DNA from: DASYXW01 sp035934405 | Lineage (GTDB): Bacteria > Acidobacteriota > Terriglobia > UBA7540 | DNA: 64,000 nt | Direction of reading: 5' to 3' | Assembly (NCBI GenBank): GCA_035934405.1 | Contig: DASYXW010000044.1 | Span: forward strand, 62,001-126,000 | Shown here: in pieces, positions 1-8,227 of the stretch | How the letters are laid out: each line of letters starts with the position of its first letter | Position numbering within the stretch: the stretch's first letter is position 1 | Position numbers and translations under genes: made by a program | Notes under the pieces: generated by a model | What the model saw: the letters and a program-made list of their open reading frames with translations, nothing else | What the model was told of the DNA's origin: nothing | Database searches by the model: none

Positions 1-88
1 CGGTACGCAGTAGGCAGCCTTCCCGCTTTTTTTCCGGCCTGGCCCCGGCCTGGCACGAATCGAATCGCGCGTTTCCGAATCACAATTC

Positions 89-949
89 ATGGATCGCCTG
101 ATCGTCCACAACGATCGCATCATTCCCCTCGACGAGGCACACCTCTCGCCCGGGCAGGCGGGGTTGCTGATGGGCTGGGGCGTGTTCACCACGCTGCGGC
201 TGTACCGCGGCCAGCCCTTCGAGTTTCATCGCCACTGGCTGCGCATGACCCGCGATGCGGCTCGTCTCAGCGTCCCCATGGTTGACGCCGAGGAAACGGT
301 TGAGCAGCTTGTCGTCGAGCTTGCGCGCGCTAACGGCCGCGAAGAAGGCATGGCGCGCCTCACATTCATTCGAAATGCCGGTGGAGCTTGGGCCGCATCC
401 GACGGCTGGCGGGCGACAGATCTTCTGCTGTTCACGCACGAGCTCGCGGCCTGGCCTCGCGCGCATCGCTTGCGGATCCAACCCCGGGCCGTGTTTTCCG
501 GCGGCGTCTTCGCCGGCGCCAAGATGCTTTCGTGGGCACAGAACTCTCTGTTGCTCGAGCGCGCCCGCGCCGACGGCTTCGATGACGTGCTGCTGCTGAA
601 CGAGCGTGGGCAGCTTGCGGAGTGTACCTCCGCCAACGTTTTCCTGGTCCGCGCCGGCGAAGTCCTGACGCCGCCGCTTTCCTCCGGATGCCTGCCGGGC
701 GTGACCCGCGAGATCTTGCTCGAGATGGCGCCGGAAGCGGGCGTCAGACTCGTCGAACGGGAACTGACCACCGCCGATCTCGCCCAGGCGCAAGAGGTGT
801 TCATCAGCTCAACCACGCGCGAAGTCGCGCCGGTCACAAGCATCGCCCCCGATTGGCACTACACCGCGCCCGGCGAACTGACTCTTAGGCTAGAGGCCGC
901 GTTCCGGCGCTACGCCGACGCCTCGCTCGAACTGAAAGCGCGGGTTTGA
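89..949 (+). CDS. Class IV PLP-dependent aminotransferase (IlvE/PabC-like)
   Basis: 286-residue fold-type IV PLP enzyme, expected to be a cytoplasmic branched-chain or D-amino-acid aminotransferase, or 4-amino-4-deoxychorismate lyase. The likely Schiff-base lysine is K145 in GAKMLSWAQN. It is followed by the family pattern DDVLLLNERGQLAECTSANV and by the C-terminal PLP-phosphate segment around SSGCLPGVTREILLE. Length is normal for the family. It starts with ATG in a short leader and stands alone ahead of a cold-shock gene. The sequence does not separate transaminase from lyase activity, and no pab or ilv gene lies next to it, so I give no symbol. Confidence 0.85.
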   Translation: MDRLIVHNDRIIPLDEAHLSPGQAGLLMGWGVFTTLRLYRGQPFEFHRHWLRMTRDAARLSVPMVDAEETVEQLVVELARANGREEGMARLTFIRNAGGAWAASDGWRATDLLLFTHELAAWPRAHRLRIQPRAVFSGGVFAGAKMLSWAQNSLLLERARADGFDDVLLLNERGQLAECTSANVFLVRAGEVLTPPLSSGCLPGVTREILLEMAPEAGVRLVERELTTADLAQAQEVFISSTTREVAPVTSIAPDWHYTAPGELTLRLEAAFRRYADASLELKARV

Positions 950-1040
950 CGAGCCGTGTGATTGAGCTCGGCCCCAACCTCAACTTGGGTGGACGCCCCC
1001 CGCCACAAAACTTTTACTAGCTTAATCATTTCCAGACGTG

Positions 1041-1190
1041 TATACTGTACAAGCTTGATCAGTTTTTGTGACCCGTTACCAGTAACAAGAGTGCGGCCAC
1101 AGAATCTTTGCTTGTGTGGCTGTTTTGTTTTGGCGAGTGGTTGCGAGAGCGGAACAAGAAATCTCAACATTAAAGGAAAAAAGAACAATC
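1041..1190 (+). promoter_or_regulatory. Candidate promoter -10 and long 5' leader of the cold-shock gene
   Basis: TATACT at 1041-1046 is a reasonable -10 element, although no good -35 stands 16-18 bases upstream. If it is used, the cold-shock mRNA has a leader of about 140 bases containing a small palindrome (GTTACCAGTAAC at 1075-1086). Long structured leaders are typical of cspA-type mRNAs. The promoter call rests on one hexamer only. Confidence 0.3.
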
Positions 1191-1397
1191 ATGGACAGAG
1201 AACAAGGTACGGTGAAGTGGTTTAACAACGCCAAGGGCTATGGGTTCATCCAGCGCTCTTCGGGCGATGATGTTTTCGTGCACCACTCGGCCATCCAGGG
1301 GGAAGGTTACAAGTCGCTGAACGAGGGCGAGGCGGTGGAGTTCACCGTTACCAAGGGTCCCAAAGGACTCCAAGCGGAAAACGTGGCGAAGCTCTAA
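1191..1397 (+). CDS. Cold-shock protein (CspA family)
   Basis: 68-residue single cold-shock domain, a small beta-barrel that binds single-stranded RNA and DNA and acts as an RNA chaperone. It carries the RNP1-like KGYGFIQ and RNP2-like DVFVHHSAI motifs and starts GTVKWFNNAKGYGF, as the family does. The start at 1191 was chosen because family alignment begins there and AAAGGAAAA at 1172-1180 is a good ribosome binding site. An in-frame extension to 1116 adds non-family residues and is not supported. A single gene with a long leader, so cold or growth-phase regulation is plausible. Confidence 0.93.
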   Translation: MDREQGTVKWFNNAKGYGFIQRSSGDDVFVHHSAIQGEGYKSLNEGEAVEFTVTKGPKGLQAENVAKL

Positions 1398-1445
1398 GCT
1401 GAGCCGAGGCTTTCAACCTTGATATTCCGGCGTGAGCCGGGACGT

Positions 1446-1525
1446 GGGAGTCGGGAGCCAGAAGCCAGCAGTCAAGCAGGGCGTTTGCCTTACCGTGACT
1501 CCTTACTTCTGGCTCCTAACTCTTG
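1446..1525. repeat. Word-like inverted repeat (GGAGCCAGAAG family)
   Basis: Two arms face each other: 1446-1474 contains GGGAGCCAGAAGCCAG and 1496-1525 contains the complement CTTCTGGCTCC. It belongs to a family of low-complexity intergenic words built on gac/tcc/ttc triplets that recurs many times in this window. Confidence 0.6.
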
Positions 1526-1554
1526 GGGCGTGGCGCGTCCGTGCTGAACCTAAT

Positions 1555-1845
1555 ATGCACATCCAATACCTGGGGTTTCAACCTCAAGCGCGCGGCCGCG
1601 ACTACTCGTACCGCGTGATCGACGCCAAGTCCGCGGACCGCGAGTTCATCTTCACTATCTCCCACGAGGCTTTTGCCGAGAGGCATATCCCGTTTCAGGA
1701 CGGAGCCGATATCTGCTATCAGAAGCTACAGAGGGCGCTGGACCTCGAAACTGCGGAACAGCCTCTCGCCCGCCGTTCCATGCTTTCCGACCAGGAGCTC
1801 GACGAATACCGGGAAAAGCACCGTCCCGCCAAGCGCCGGGCATGA
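1555..1845 (+). CDS. Small conserved hypothetical protein
   Basis: 96-residue soluble protein starting MHIQYLGFQPQARGRDY. I do not recognise a named domain. The first 60 residues look like a compact alpha/beta fold and the C-terminus is charged (DQELDEYREKHRPAKRRA). The start at 1555 was chosen because the reading frame upstream, back to 1432, runs through the inverted repeat and is unlikely to be protein. It lies between the cold-shock gene and the S55 peptidase without overlap. Function unknown. Confidence 0.6.
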   Translation: MHIQYLGFQPQARGRDYSYRVIDAKSADREFIFTISHEAFAERHIPFQDGADICYQKLQRALDLETAEQPLARRSMLSDQELDEYREKHRPAKRRA

Positions 1846-1988
1846 ACTCGCCGCTGGACGGGACCTTGCGCCCCGTTTCACTGTGAGCCCTCGCACATGG
1901 CGTCAGTAGGACCCCAAGCCTCGCTTGACGACCCGACGGCTTATTCCCTACACTAGATGTTGTTCCGTTCCGCGGGGGACCCGCACCT

Positions 1989-4004
1989 ATGCGACTCAGA
2001 CGCTTGCGTTCTTCAGCGGTGATTTCTGCCGCCCTTCTGTCGATCGTCGCCTTCGCGCTGGTGAACTCACTCGTTCCTTCCGTAATTCCTTCCGCCCGGG
2101 CGCAGACCGATACCCAATTCTTTCCGATGGGTGAAGTGCGCCCCGGACTCAAGGGCGTCGGCCGGACGATCCTGGAAGGGGACAAAGTCACCGAGTTCCA
2201 GGTGGAGATGCTCGGCATCCTGAAGAACGTGCTGGCACCCAAGCACGACGCCATCCTGGCGCGATTCTCCGGCGGCGGTCTTGAGAAGACCGGCGTGGTG
2301 GCGGGCATGAGCGGCAGCCCGGTTTACGTGGACGGAAAGCTCGTCGGCGCCGTCGCCATCTCCTTCCCTTTTGAGAAAGAACCCTACGGCGTCATCACGC
2401 CCATTAAGGACATGCTGGCCGTGGTCCCAGGGCCGGACACCGCGAGGAGCCGGACCAGGGAGACGGCAGGATCGGCCGACGCCGCGGCGCCCCCCAGGCC
2501 CTATGGGCCTTATGGGCCGCATTGGCGGCTGGCGACGGTTTCCGGCGGCTCGGCAGCGCAGGCCCGTCTGATTCCCGACGACCCGGAGGCGAACCCCAGC
2601 GCCTGGGCAAAGTTGCTCACGGCCTCGAATGGTTTTGACGGCTCTGACGGCACGGACCTCGCCTCGAGTCTGCGGTTGCCTCTGCGCTTCAGTGGATTTC
2701 CGGCAGACGTGGTCAACCGTTACTCCTCTGTGTTCCGCGCCCTGGGTTTTGAGCCTCTCGCGGGCGGCGCGCTCACGGGAGCCAGCTTCGCTCCCAACGT
2801 ATCGAAGCCCGGGCCCGATGGCGGGTCCGATGTGACAACCGTCAAGGATCTCGAACCCGGCTCCATGGTCAGCCTGCTTTTTGTTCGTGGCGATCTGAAC
2901 CTCAACGCCGACTGCACTGTGACTTACCGTCAGGGCAGCAGTCTGTACGCCTGCGGCCATCAGATTTTCCTTATCGGTCCCACCCGGATTCCCTTTGCCC
3001 CGGCGCGGGTGCTCGCCACCGTGCCCAGTCTTTCCGCATCCTTCAAGGTGGACGCTCCCGGCGAGGTCGCCGGCAGCATTCACCAGGACCGTTTCGGAGC
3101 GATTTACGGCGTGGTGGGTGACCATCCGCCGTCGATACCCGTCCACATCCGCGTCAACTCGACGCTGAACCGAACCACGGACTACAACTTTCAGGTGGCG
3201 GAAGTGCCCGTCTTGTCGCCGCTGCTGGTCAATCTCGGCTTGGTCTCCACGCTCACCGCCACCGAGCGCATGGCCGGGCCTTCCACTTACAGCATCAAGG
3301 GCGCCATCAACCTTGCGAACGGCGACGGCGTGAAGACCGCTGTCAAGATCGACGACGTCATCGCGTCGGAAGCGGGCGCGGCGGGCGGGGTGGGCGCGGC
3401 CGTGGCCACGCCGCTGAATTATCTTCTGAGCAGCGGTTTTCCCGGCCTGCGAGTTGAAGGCATTGATCTCACCGTGAGCGGCCGGAACGAATACCGCGCC
3501 GCTACACTGGAGCAGGTGTGGAGCACGAAGTCCGAGGTGCAGCCGGGCGACCACATCGAAGTCACGGCGGTGCTGCGCACGCCGTCAGGCGAGAGCCTGA
3601 CGGAAAGGATCCCGGTGGAAATTCCTCTGAGCGCCGGTTACCAGAATCTGACGCTCATGGTCGGCGGTGGCTCCACCATCAACGCCCTCGAAGGCCGGTT
3701 CACACCCCTGGCCGCTCCCCCCCGCGACGTGCAGCAGGCCGTGCGCGCCTTGAACAGGATGCGGCGCGACAACCGCGTCTATGCGCTGCTGATGGCGCCG
3801 CAAAGCTCGTTTCGGCTGCAAGGAGATGAGTTCCCGTCGCCCCCGCCGTCCCTGCTCCAGACGTTCCTGTCGGACCCCGCCGCAGCGAGCCGTGTCATGT
3901 TCAGCGGCACGTCAGTGGTGGGCGATTTCGAGACGGCGCCGACACCGTACACCATTCAGGGGCAGCAGATGCTGTCGCTGAAGGTGATCGCCGGGGGCGA
4001 TTAG
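1989..4004 (+). CDS. Secreted SpoIVB-type peptidase S55 domain protein
   Basis: 671 residues with a signal peptide (about 1-38, hydrophobic core AALLSIVAFALV and cleavage near ARAQT). The mature part opens with VRPGLKGVGRTI and then GMSGSPVYVDG at about 106-116; Ser110 aligns with the catalytic serine of S55 peptidases such as SpoIVB. A conserved ACGHQIF segment with His324 may supply the histidine. In SpoIVB the GH motif precedes GMSGSP, so the order here is reversed. A proline-rich linker (about 160-182) holds a repeat-like PYGPYG. The protein is predicted to be periplasmic or exported. The target is unknown, and proteolysis has to be shown rather than assumed. A secreted propeller gene lies 46 bases downstream. 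Confidence 0.75.
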   Translation: MRLRRLRSSAVISAALLSIVAFALVNSLVPSVIPSARAQTDTQFFPMGEVRPGLKGVGRTILEGDKVTEFQVEMLGILKNVLAPKHDAILARFSGGGLEKTGVVAGMSGSPVYVDGKLVGAVAISFPFEKEPYGVITPIKDMLAVVPGPDTARSRTRETAGSADAAAPPRPYGPYGPHWRLATVSGGSAAQARLIPDDPEANPSAWAKLLTASNGFDGSDGTDLASSLRLPLRFSGFPADVVNRYSSVFRALGFEPLAGGALTGASFAPNVSKPGPDGGSDVTTVKDLEPGSMVSLLFVRGDLNLNADCTVTYRQGSSLYACGHQIFLIGPTRIPFAPARVLATVPSLSASFKVDAPGEVAGSIHQDRFGAIYGVVGDHPPSIPVHIRVNSTLNRTTDYNFQVAEVPVLSPLLVNLGLVSTLTATERMAGPSTYSIKGAINLANGDGVKTAVKIDDVIASEAGAAGGVGAAVATPLNYLLSSGFPGLRVEGIDLTVSGRNEYRAATLEQVWSTKSEVQPGDHIEVTAVLRTPSGESLTERIPVEIPLSAGYQNLTLMVGGGSTINALEGRFTPLAAPPRDVQQAVRALNRMRRDNRVYALLMAPQSSFRLQGDEFPSPPPSLLQTFLSDPAAASRVMFSGTSVVGDFETAPTPYTIQGQQMLSLKVIAGGD

Positions 4005-4050
4005 ATTAGTGGTAGCGACGGCTTCCAGCCGGCAAGTGAAAGGTTAGCGC

Positions 4051-6372
4051 ATGAAATCAGGCAAGACTCTTGCGGTTCTATTACTGGCTCTGGCGGCCGC
4101 CCCTCTCGCCGTCGCGAGTCAGACCCAGTTCTGGCAGACGGGCACGTTTGAGGATTTCCTCGGCGGGAAGCTCACCGGCGTCTCTCTGAGCAAGGAAGGT
4201 GAACTGCGCCTGGCGCCCAAGGCCGAAATGGTGTTCGACCCCGAGCAGGCGCTGGCGCTTTCCATCGCCGCCGGCCCGGACCACTCCCTCTACATTGGCA
4301 CCGGGCACGAGGGCAAGGTCTTCCGCGTGGACGCGCAAGGCCACGGCAGCATGATCTTCCAGGCGCCGGAACCGGAGATCCTCGCCCTGGCGGTCGGGCC
4401 GGACGGCGCCGTTTACGCCGCGAGCTCTCCGGAAGGCAAAATCTACCGCATCACCCGCGACGGCAAATCCAGCGTTTTTTCCGACCCGAAGGCCAAGTAC
4501 ATCTGGGCGCTGGCGTTCAACCCTCGCGGCGACCTCTACGCCGGCACCGGCGACCACGGCCTCATCCTTCGCATCGATTCGAGCGGCAAATCGCAGGTCT
4601 TCTTTGATAGCCGGCAGACGCACATCATGTGCCTTGCCTTCGAACGCGACGGGACGCTGCTCGCAGGCAGCGAGCCGAACGGGCTGATCTATCGGATCAA
4701 CTCGGAAACGAAGCAAGAGGCGGCGCTGGGAGCGCAGGCGAAGGCCTTCGTGCTTTACCAGTCGAATCTGCCCGAGATTCATTCCCTCGCCGTTGACGGC
4801 CAGGGACGCATTTACGCAGCGGCGCTCGGCGGCGCCGGTGGCAAGGGTACACCGCAATTCTTCGCCCCGCCGGGCGCACCGGGCGCCGTTCCGGTTGCGC
4901 CGGAAACCATTACTGTGGTCGCTTCGGCGGGCGACATGCCAACGCCACCCCTTGAACGGACGCCCGCACAGGCGCCCGGGGCGCCCCCCGCTCAGCAGCC
5001 CCAACAACCCAAATCGCCCAGCTTCAACCACCCGGCTGCGGTGGGCGCGCCGTTTCCCCTTTCCCAGATGCCGCAGGGACGCGGCGCGCTCGTTCGAATC
5101 CTGCCTGATTCCTCTGCCGAGACGTTGTGGAGTTCCGATCGCGAAAGCATTTTCGGGCTGGCGCTGCGAGGCCGCGACGTTCTGTTCTCCACCGACAGCG
5201 CCGGTCGCATTTTCTCGCTCGCTCCGACCCCGGACGGGCCCAGCCTGACCCTGCTCACCGAAACGCGGCAGTCTCTTGCCACTCGCCTGCTGCTCGATGG
5301 CCATGACCTCTATGTCACCACCAGCAATATCGCCAAGCTTTTCCGGGTCGAGGCGGGCGCGTCAAGCGAAGGTTCCTATGAGTCAACCGTGAAGGATGCC
5401 AGGTTTATTTCGCGCTGGGGCGTGCTCGCTTGGCGCGCCGAGTCGCCGGACGGTTCGTCGTTGCAGTTTTACACTCGCGCCGGCAACTCCGAGCGGCCCG
5501 ACAGCACCTGGAGCGACTGGGCGGGGCCGTACACACAATCCGATTCAAGCCCCATCAAGAGCCCGCCGGCGCGCTACATTCAATGGAAGGCCGAGTTTCG
5601 AGGTTCCAACGGCTCCACTCCTTCCCTCGATGACGTCACGCTCTCCTACTTGAACGAGAATCTGCCGCCGGAGATCCGCTACCTCAATATCAGCACGGCG
5701 GGTGCGCGGACCGGTCCCAGCGGCTTGTTATCACCGAGCCCCTCGGGCCTGTCTGGTAGCCCCGGTATGTCCGGCGGCGCGCCCAACCCCTTTGGCGTTC
5801 CAAGCTCCGCCAATGATACCATCACCAAGTCGCCTACCGTCATAAGCTGGCAGGCGGACGACCCCAACGGCGATACGTTGCGCTACGCGCTCTATCTGAA
5901 ATCGGAACGCGAGCAAGATTGGCATTTGCTCAAGCGAAACCTCAAGGAGACAAGCTATCAGCTCGAGACTGATTCCCTGGCCGATGGCGAGTACGAGGCG
6001 CGCCTAGTGGCCTCGGACGAAGCATCGAACCCGCCCGGCACAGCCCGCCGCGCCGAGCTCCTGAGCGCTCCGTTCTGGATTGACAACTTTCCCCCGCGGA
6101 TTCGCGTCGTCAGCCAGAAGCTGGTAGGGGAGGGCGCTGAGATTCATTTCGAGGCCGAGACCAAGGCCTCGCCCTTGCGCCGCGCCCAGGTCGAAACCGA
6201 TACCGGGGAGTGGAGAGACGTCCAATCCGATGACGGAATCGTGGACTCGCGCCTGGAGACCTTCACTGTCAAATTGGGGAAACTAACGCCCGGCGAGCAT
6301 GTGGTGTCCCTGCGGGCCTATGACACGGCGGGGAACGTCGGGGTGGAATCAGCGGTCGTTCGCGTCCCGTGA
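4051..6372 (+). CDS. Secreted beta-propeller (NHL/WD-like) protein
   Basis: 773 residues with an N-terminal signal peptide ending near AVASQTQF. Residues 40-470 form repeated blades of the type GPDGAVYAASSPEGKIYRI and NPRGDLYAGTGDHGLILRID, typical of NHL/SMP-30-like propellers, interrupted by a long proline/glutamine-rich loop (about 290-345). The C-terminal third has beta-sandwich features (DDPNGDTLRYALYLKSE, and a final AYDTAGNVGVESAVVRV) like fibronectin-III or Ig-type modules. Probably a surface or periplasmic binding or scaffold protein. It follows the S55 gene closely, so the two may be co-transcribed. No catalytic motif was seen. Confidence 0.7.
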   Translation: MKSGKTLAVLLLALAAAPLAVASQTQFWQTGTFEDFLGGKLTGVSLSKEGELRLAPKAEMVFDPEQALALSIAAGPDHSLYIGTGHEGKVFRVDAQGHGSMIFQAPEPEILALAVGPDGAVYAASSPEGKIYRITRDGKSSVFSDPKAKYIWALAFNPRGDLYAGTGDHGLILRIDSSGKSQVFFDSRQTHIMCLAFERDGTLLAGSEPNGLIYRINSETKQEAALGAQAKAFVLYQSNLPEIHSLAVDGQGRIYAAALGGAGGKGTPQFFAPPGAPGAVPVAPETITVVASAGDMPTPPLERTPAQAPGAPPAQQPQQPKSPSFNHPAAVGAPFPLSQMPQGRGALVRILPDSSAETLWSSDRESIFGLALRGRDVLFSTDSAGRIFSLAPTPDGPSLTLLTETRQSLATRLLLDGHDLYVTTSNIAKLFRVEAGASSEGSYESTVKDARFISRWGVLAWRAESPDGSSLQFYTRAGNSERPDSTWSDWAGPYTQSDSSPIKSPPARYIQWKAEFRGSNGSTPSLDDVTLSYLNENLPPEIRYLNISTAGARTGPSGLLSPSPSGLSGSPGMSGGAPNPFGVPSSANDTITKSPTVISWQADDPNGDTLRYALYLKSEREQDWHLLKRNLKETSYQLETDSLADGEYEARLVASDEASNPPGTARRAELLSAPFWIDNFPPRIRVVSQKLVGEGAEIHFEAETKASPLRRAQVETDTGEWRDVQSDDGIVDSRLETFTVKLGKLTPGEHVVSLRAYDTAGNVGVESAVVRVP

Positions 6373-6395
6373 GCGGTGGAAGGGTATAGTTTGAT

Positions 6396-6463
6396 GTAGC
6401 GGCGGCTTTACGCCGCCAGTTGGCGACAAACTCGCCGCTGCGCCGGCTAAAATCCACTGCTAC
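6396..6463. repeat. GTAGCG...CTAC palindromic repeat
   Basis: Starts GTAGCGGCGGCTTTACGCCGCC and ends CCACTGCTAC. It can fold into a compound hairpin and may act as a terminator behind the propeller gene. Member of the GTAGCGCC family also seen near 15.6, 15.9, 29.4 and 48.9 kb. Confidence 0.6.
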
Positions 6464-6556
6464 CCAAGCCGCCCGGCATCGTTAGCAAGAATACAACTCC
6501 CACTAGAGGCGCCGCATCACAAGCCCTGAGCCAGAATGCGGCGCCCTTGAGACCGT

Positions 6557-7201
6557 TTGAGCCCACACGAGAGCGCTGGTTCCAAGGCCGCGTCCGATGC
6601 TCAACTGATTGCGCGCGCGCAGCAGGGAGACGAAGACGCCTTTGCGGCGATCTTCGAGGCGCATCGGCGGCGCGTGTATTCTCTCTGTTTGCGCATGACG
6701 GGAGATACGGCGGAGGCGGAGGACTTGGCCCAGGAGGCCTTCCTCCAGCTCTTCCGGAAGATTTCCACGTTCCGTGGCGAATCGGCGTTTTCCACCTGGC
6801 TGCATCGCCTGGTCGTCAACGTGGTTCTGATGCGCCTGAGAAAGAAGGGTCTGCAGGAGATTTCGCTCGATGAAACCGACAGCTCACAGGATGATCCGGT
6901 TAAGCGTGAGTACGGCGGCGATGACAGGCGCTTGGTGCATTCGATTGACCGCATCGCGCTCACGCGGGCCATCGACCGCTTGCCGCCGGGTTACCGTGCC
7001 GTGTTCGTTCTCCATGACGTGGAGGGTTACGAACACAACGAAATCGCCCAGATTATGGAATGCTCGGTAGGAAACTCCAAGTCGCAGCTCCACAAAGCAC
7101 GACTGAAGCTGCGGGAGGTTCTACACCGCGGTTCGAGCCAGCAGATGGGACAGAAAGAGGGTCCGGTGACGGAAGGTGGAGGGGCAAAGCGGGCCGATTA
7201 G
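6557..7201 (+). CDS. ECF-type RNA polymerase sigma factor
   Basis: 214 residues with sigma-70 region 2 (about 20-95: DEDAFAAIFEAHRRRVYSLC, then DLAQEAFLQLF and the promoter-melting stretch) and region 4 (about 135-190: LPPGYRAVFVLHDVEGYEHN, then EIAQIMECSVGNSKSQLHKA). It directs RNA polymerase to a stress or envelope regulon. The only plausible start is a TTG at 6557 because an in-frame stop lies just upstream. The zinc anti-sigma gene follows after a 256-base spacer, so the pair probably forms a sigma/anti-sigma switch controlling itself and possibly the DUF4097 gene downstream. Confidence 0.9.
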   Translation: MSPHESAGSKAASDAQLIARAQQGDEDAFAAIFEAHRRRVYSLCLRMTGDTAEAEDLAQEAFLQLFRKISTFRGESAFSTWLHRLVVNVVLMRLRKKGLQEISLDETDSSQDDPVKREYGGDDRRLVHSIDRIALTRAIDRLPPGYRAVFVLHDVEGYEHNEIAQIMECSVGNSKSQLHKARLKLREVLHRGSSQQMGQKEGPVTEGGGAKRAD

Positions 7202-7205
7202 GCTC

Positions 7206-7245
7206 TGGAAGGATTCAGGCTTTCGGGGATTCAGGTGGTGGAATC
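7206..7245. repeat. Word-like repeat (GGATTCAGG family)
   Basis: GGATTCAGGCTTTCGGGGATTCAGG with its flanks lies directly after the sigma-factor stop. Same class of low-complexity intergenic repeat as near 12.5 and 50.9 kb. Confidence 0.45.
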
Positions 7246-7457
7246 GAAAAGCTGAATTACTTACAATATGTACGAACGAAGCCGTCAACTTATTGAAAAC
7301 AAAGAAAAGCGACATTACGTCATTGCGGAAAGCCGTCAACATGCTGAAAATGGGCAGCTTGTCTCTACAGATGGTTTCTTGGGTGCTTGGCAGCGCAATA
7401 TGGGTGAAATACCGGAACGAATTAACTTAGTACTTTAGAATCAGCGAGAGCACGGCT
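7246..7457. other. AT-rich spacer with a 22-base direct repeat between sigma and anti-sigma genes
   Basis: This stretch is clearly richer in A+T than its neighbours. It carries two copies of AAGCCGTCAAC(N5)TGAAAA at 7279-7300 and 7330-7351, exactly 51 bases (17 codons) apart. An 84-codon open frame (7176-7430) crosses it and reads EAVNLLK and KAVNMLK at the two copies. I could not support it as a real gene: it overlaps the sigma gene and shows no good ribosome site. It may be an inserted fragment. Confidence 0.4.
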
Positions 7458-8126
7458 ATGAGTGAAACTGAAGGACAGTTTGCAAGTGGAAACGAAGCCT
7501 GTCGGCTTTTTGACGCCGAGATCGAGGCCTATCTCGAAGGTGAAGCGAAGCCCAGCGTGGAGTCGCACGCCGGCCGCTGTCGGTCCTGTGGCGCCGTGCT
7601 GGCTGACCTCAGCTTGATCCGTTCCACGGCTGGCGCCCTGGGGATGGCGGAGCCACCGGCACGTCTCTGGCCCAACATCCGCGCCGCGCTGATCGAGGAA
7701 GGCATCATTCGCCCGTCTCAGAAGTTTTGGGCGCGCTGGTTCTCAAAGTCGAATCTGGTGTTGAGCCCCGTGGCGGCCGCCGCCATGGCCGTGCTGGTCG
7801 TCCTCGCCGCCACCTTCGTGCAGAGAACACGGCATCTCACCCCAGGGCCTGCCCAGTCGCCGGTAGCGAGTGCCGCCAGCGACAATCCGGTGGAGGGCGA
7901 CCTTGCAGACATGGAGAGCAGCTACCGGGCTCGGTCCGGCTCGCTCGATCCCTCTCTCAGGGCAGGATACGAGCAGGGCCTGCAGTCACTCGACGGCGAG
8001 ATCAGTGATCTACGTGACTCGGTAAAGCGTCACCCGGCCGATACCCTGGCCCGTGACTATTTGAACGCCGCGTATGTCCAGAAGGCTCAGGTGCTTGAAT
8101 CCGCCCTGGAATCGGGTGGCCGTTAG
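7458..8126 (+). CDS. Zinc-finger (zf-HC2) anti-sigma factor
   Basis: 222-residue single-pass membrane protein. The N-terminal cytoplasmic anti-sigma domain has the zinc motif H-x3-C-x2-C in SHAGRCRSCGAV (about residues 37-48). A transmembrane helix follows at about 100-122 (AAAAMAVLVVLAATFVQ), then a periplasmic tail with a helical segment. It should hold the upstream ECF sigma factor inactive until an envelope or redox signal arrives. Adjacent position and shared strand support the pairing. Confidence 0.85.
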   Translation: MSETEGQFASGNEACRLFDAEIEAYLEGEAKPSVESHAGRCRSCGAVLADLSLIRSTAGALGMAEPPARLWPNIRAALIEEGIIRPSQKFWARWFSKSNLVLSPVAAAAMAVLVVLAATFVQRTRHLTPGPAQSPVASAASDNPVEGDLADMESSYRARSGSLDPSLRAGYEQGLQSLDGEISDLRDSVKRHPADTLARDYLNAAYVQKAQVLESALESGGR

Positions 8127-8134
8127 ATCAAAGA

Positions 8135-8150
8135 GGCGGCTCGAGCCGCC
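8135..8150. other. Perfect 16-base palindrome behind the anti-sigma gene
   Basis: GGCGGCTCGAGCCGCC lies 8 bases after the anti-sigma stop. It forms a six-base GC stem but lacks a T tract, so it could be an mRNA-stabilising hairpin, a weak terminator or a protein-binding site ahead of the DUF4097 gene. Confidence 0.45.
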
Positions 8151-8227
8151 CGAAAAGCCGCCGCAACCTCGGGAAAACCCAGGGAAGCGGCTCGGGTAAG
8201 TGGTTGGGTCCGAGAGGGGTTCGAACA

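Noticed and set aside
2067..3554. Long minus-strand open frame (495 codons) opposite the S55 gene
   Set aside because: Arg/Gly/Ala/His-rich with no domain. It mirrors the codons of the real gene, as expected at high GC.
7176..7430. 84-codon frame between sigma and anti-sigma genes as a real gene
   Set aside because: It overlaps the sigma gene, has no ribosome site and no known domain. Kept only as a compositional oddity.
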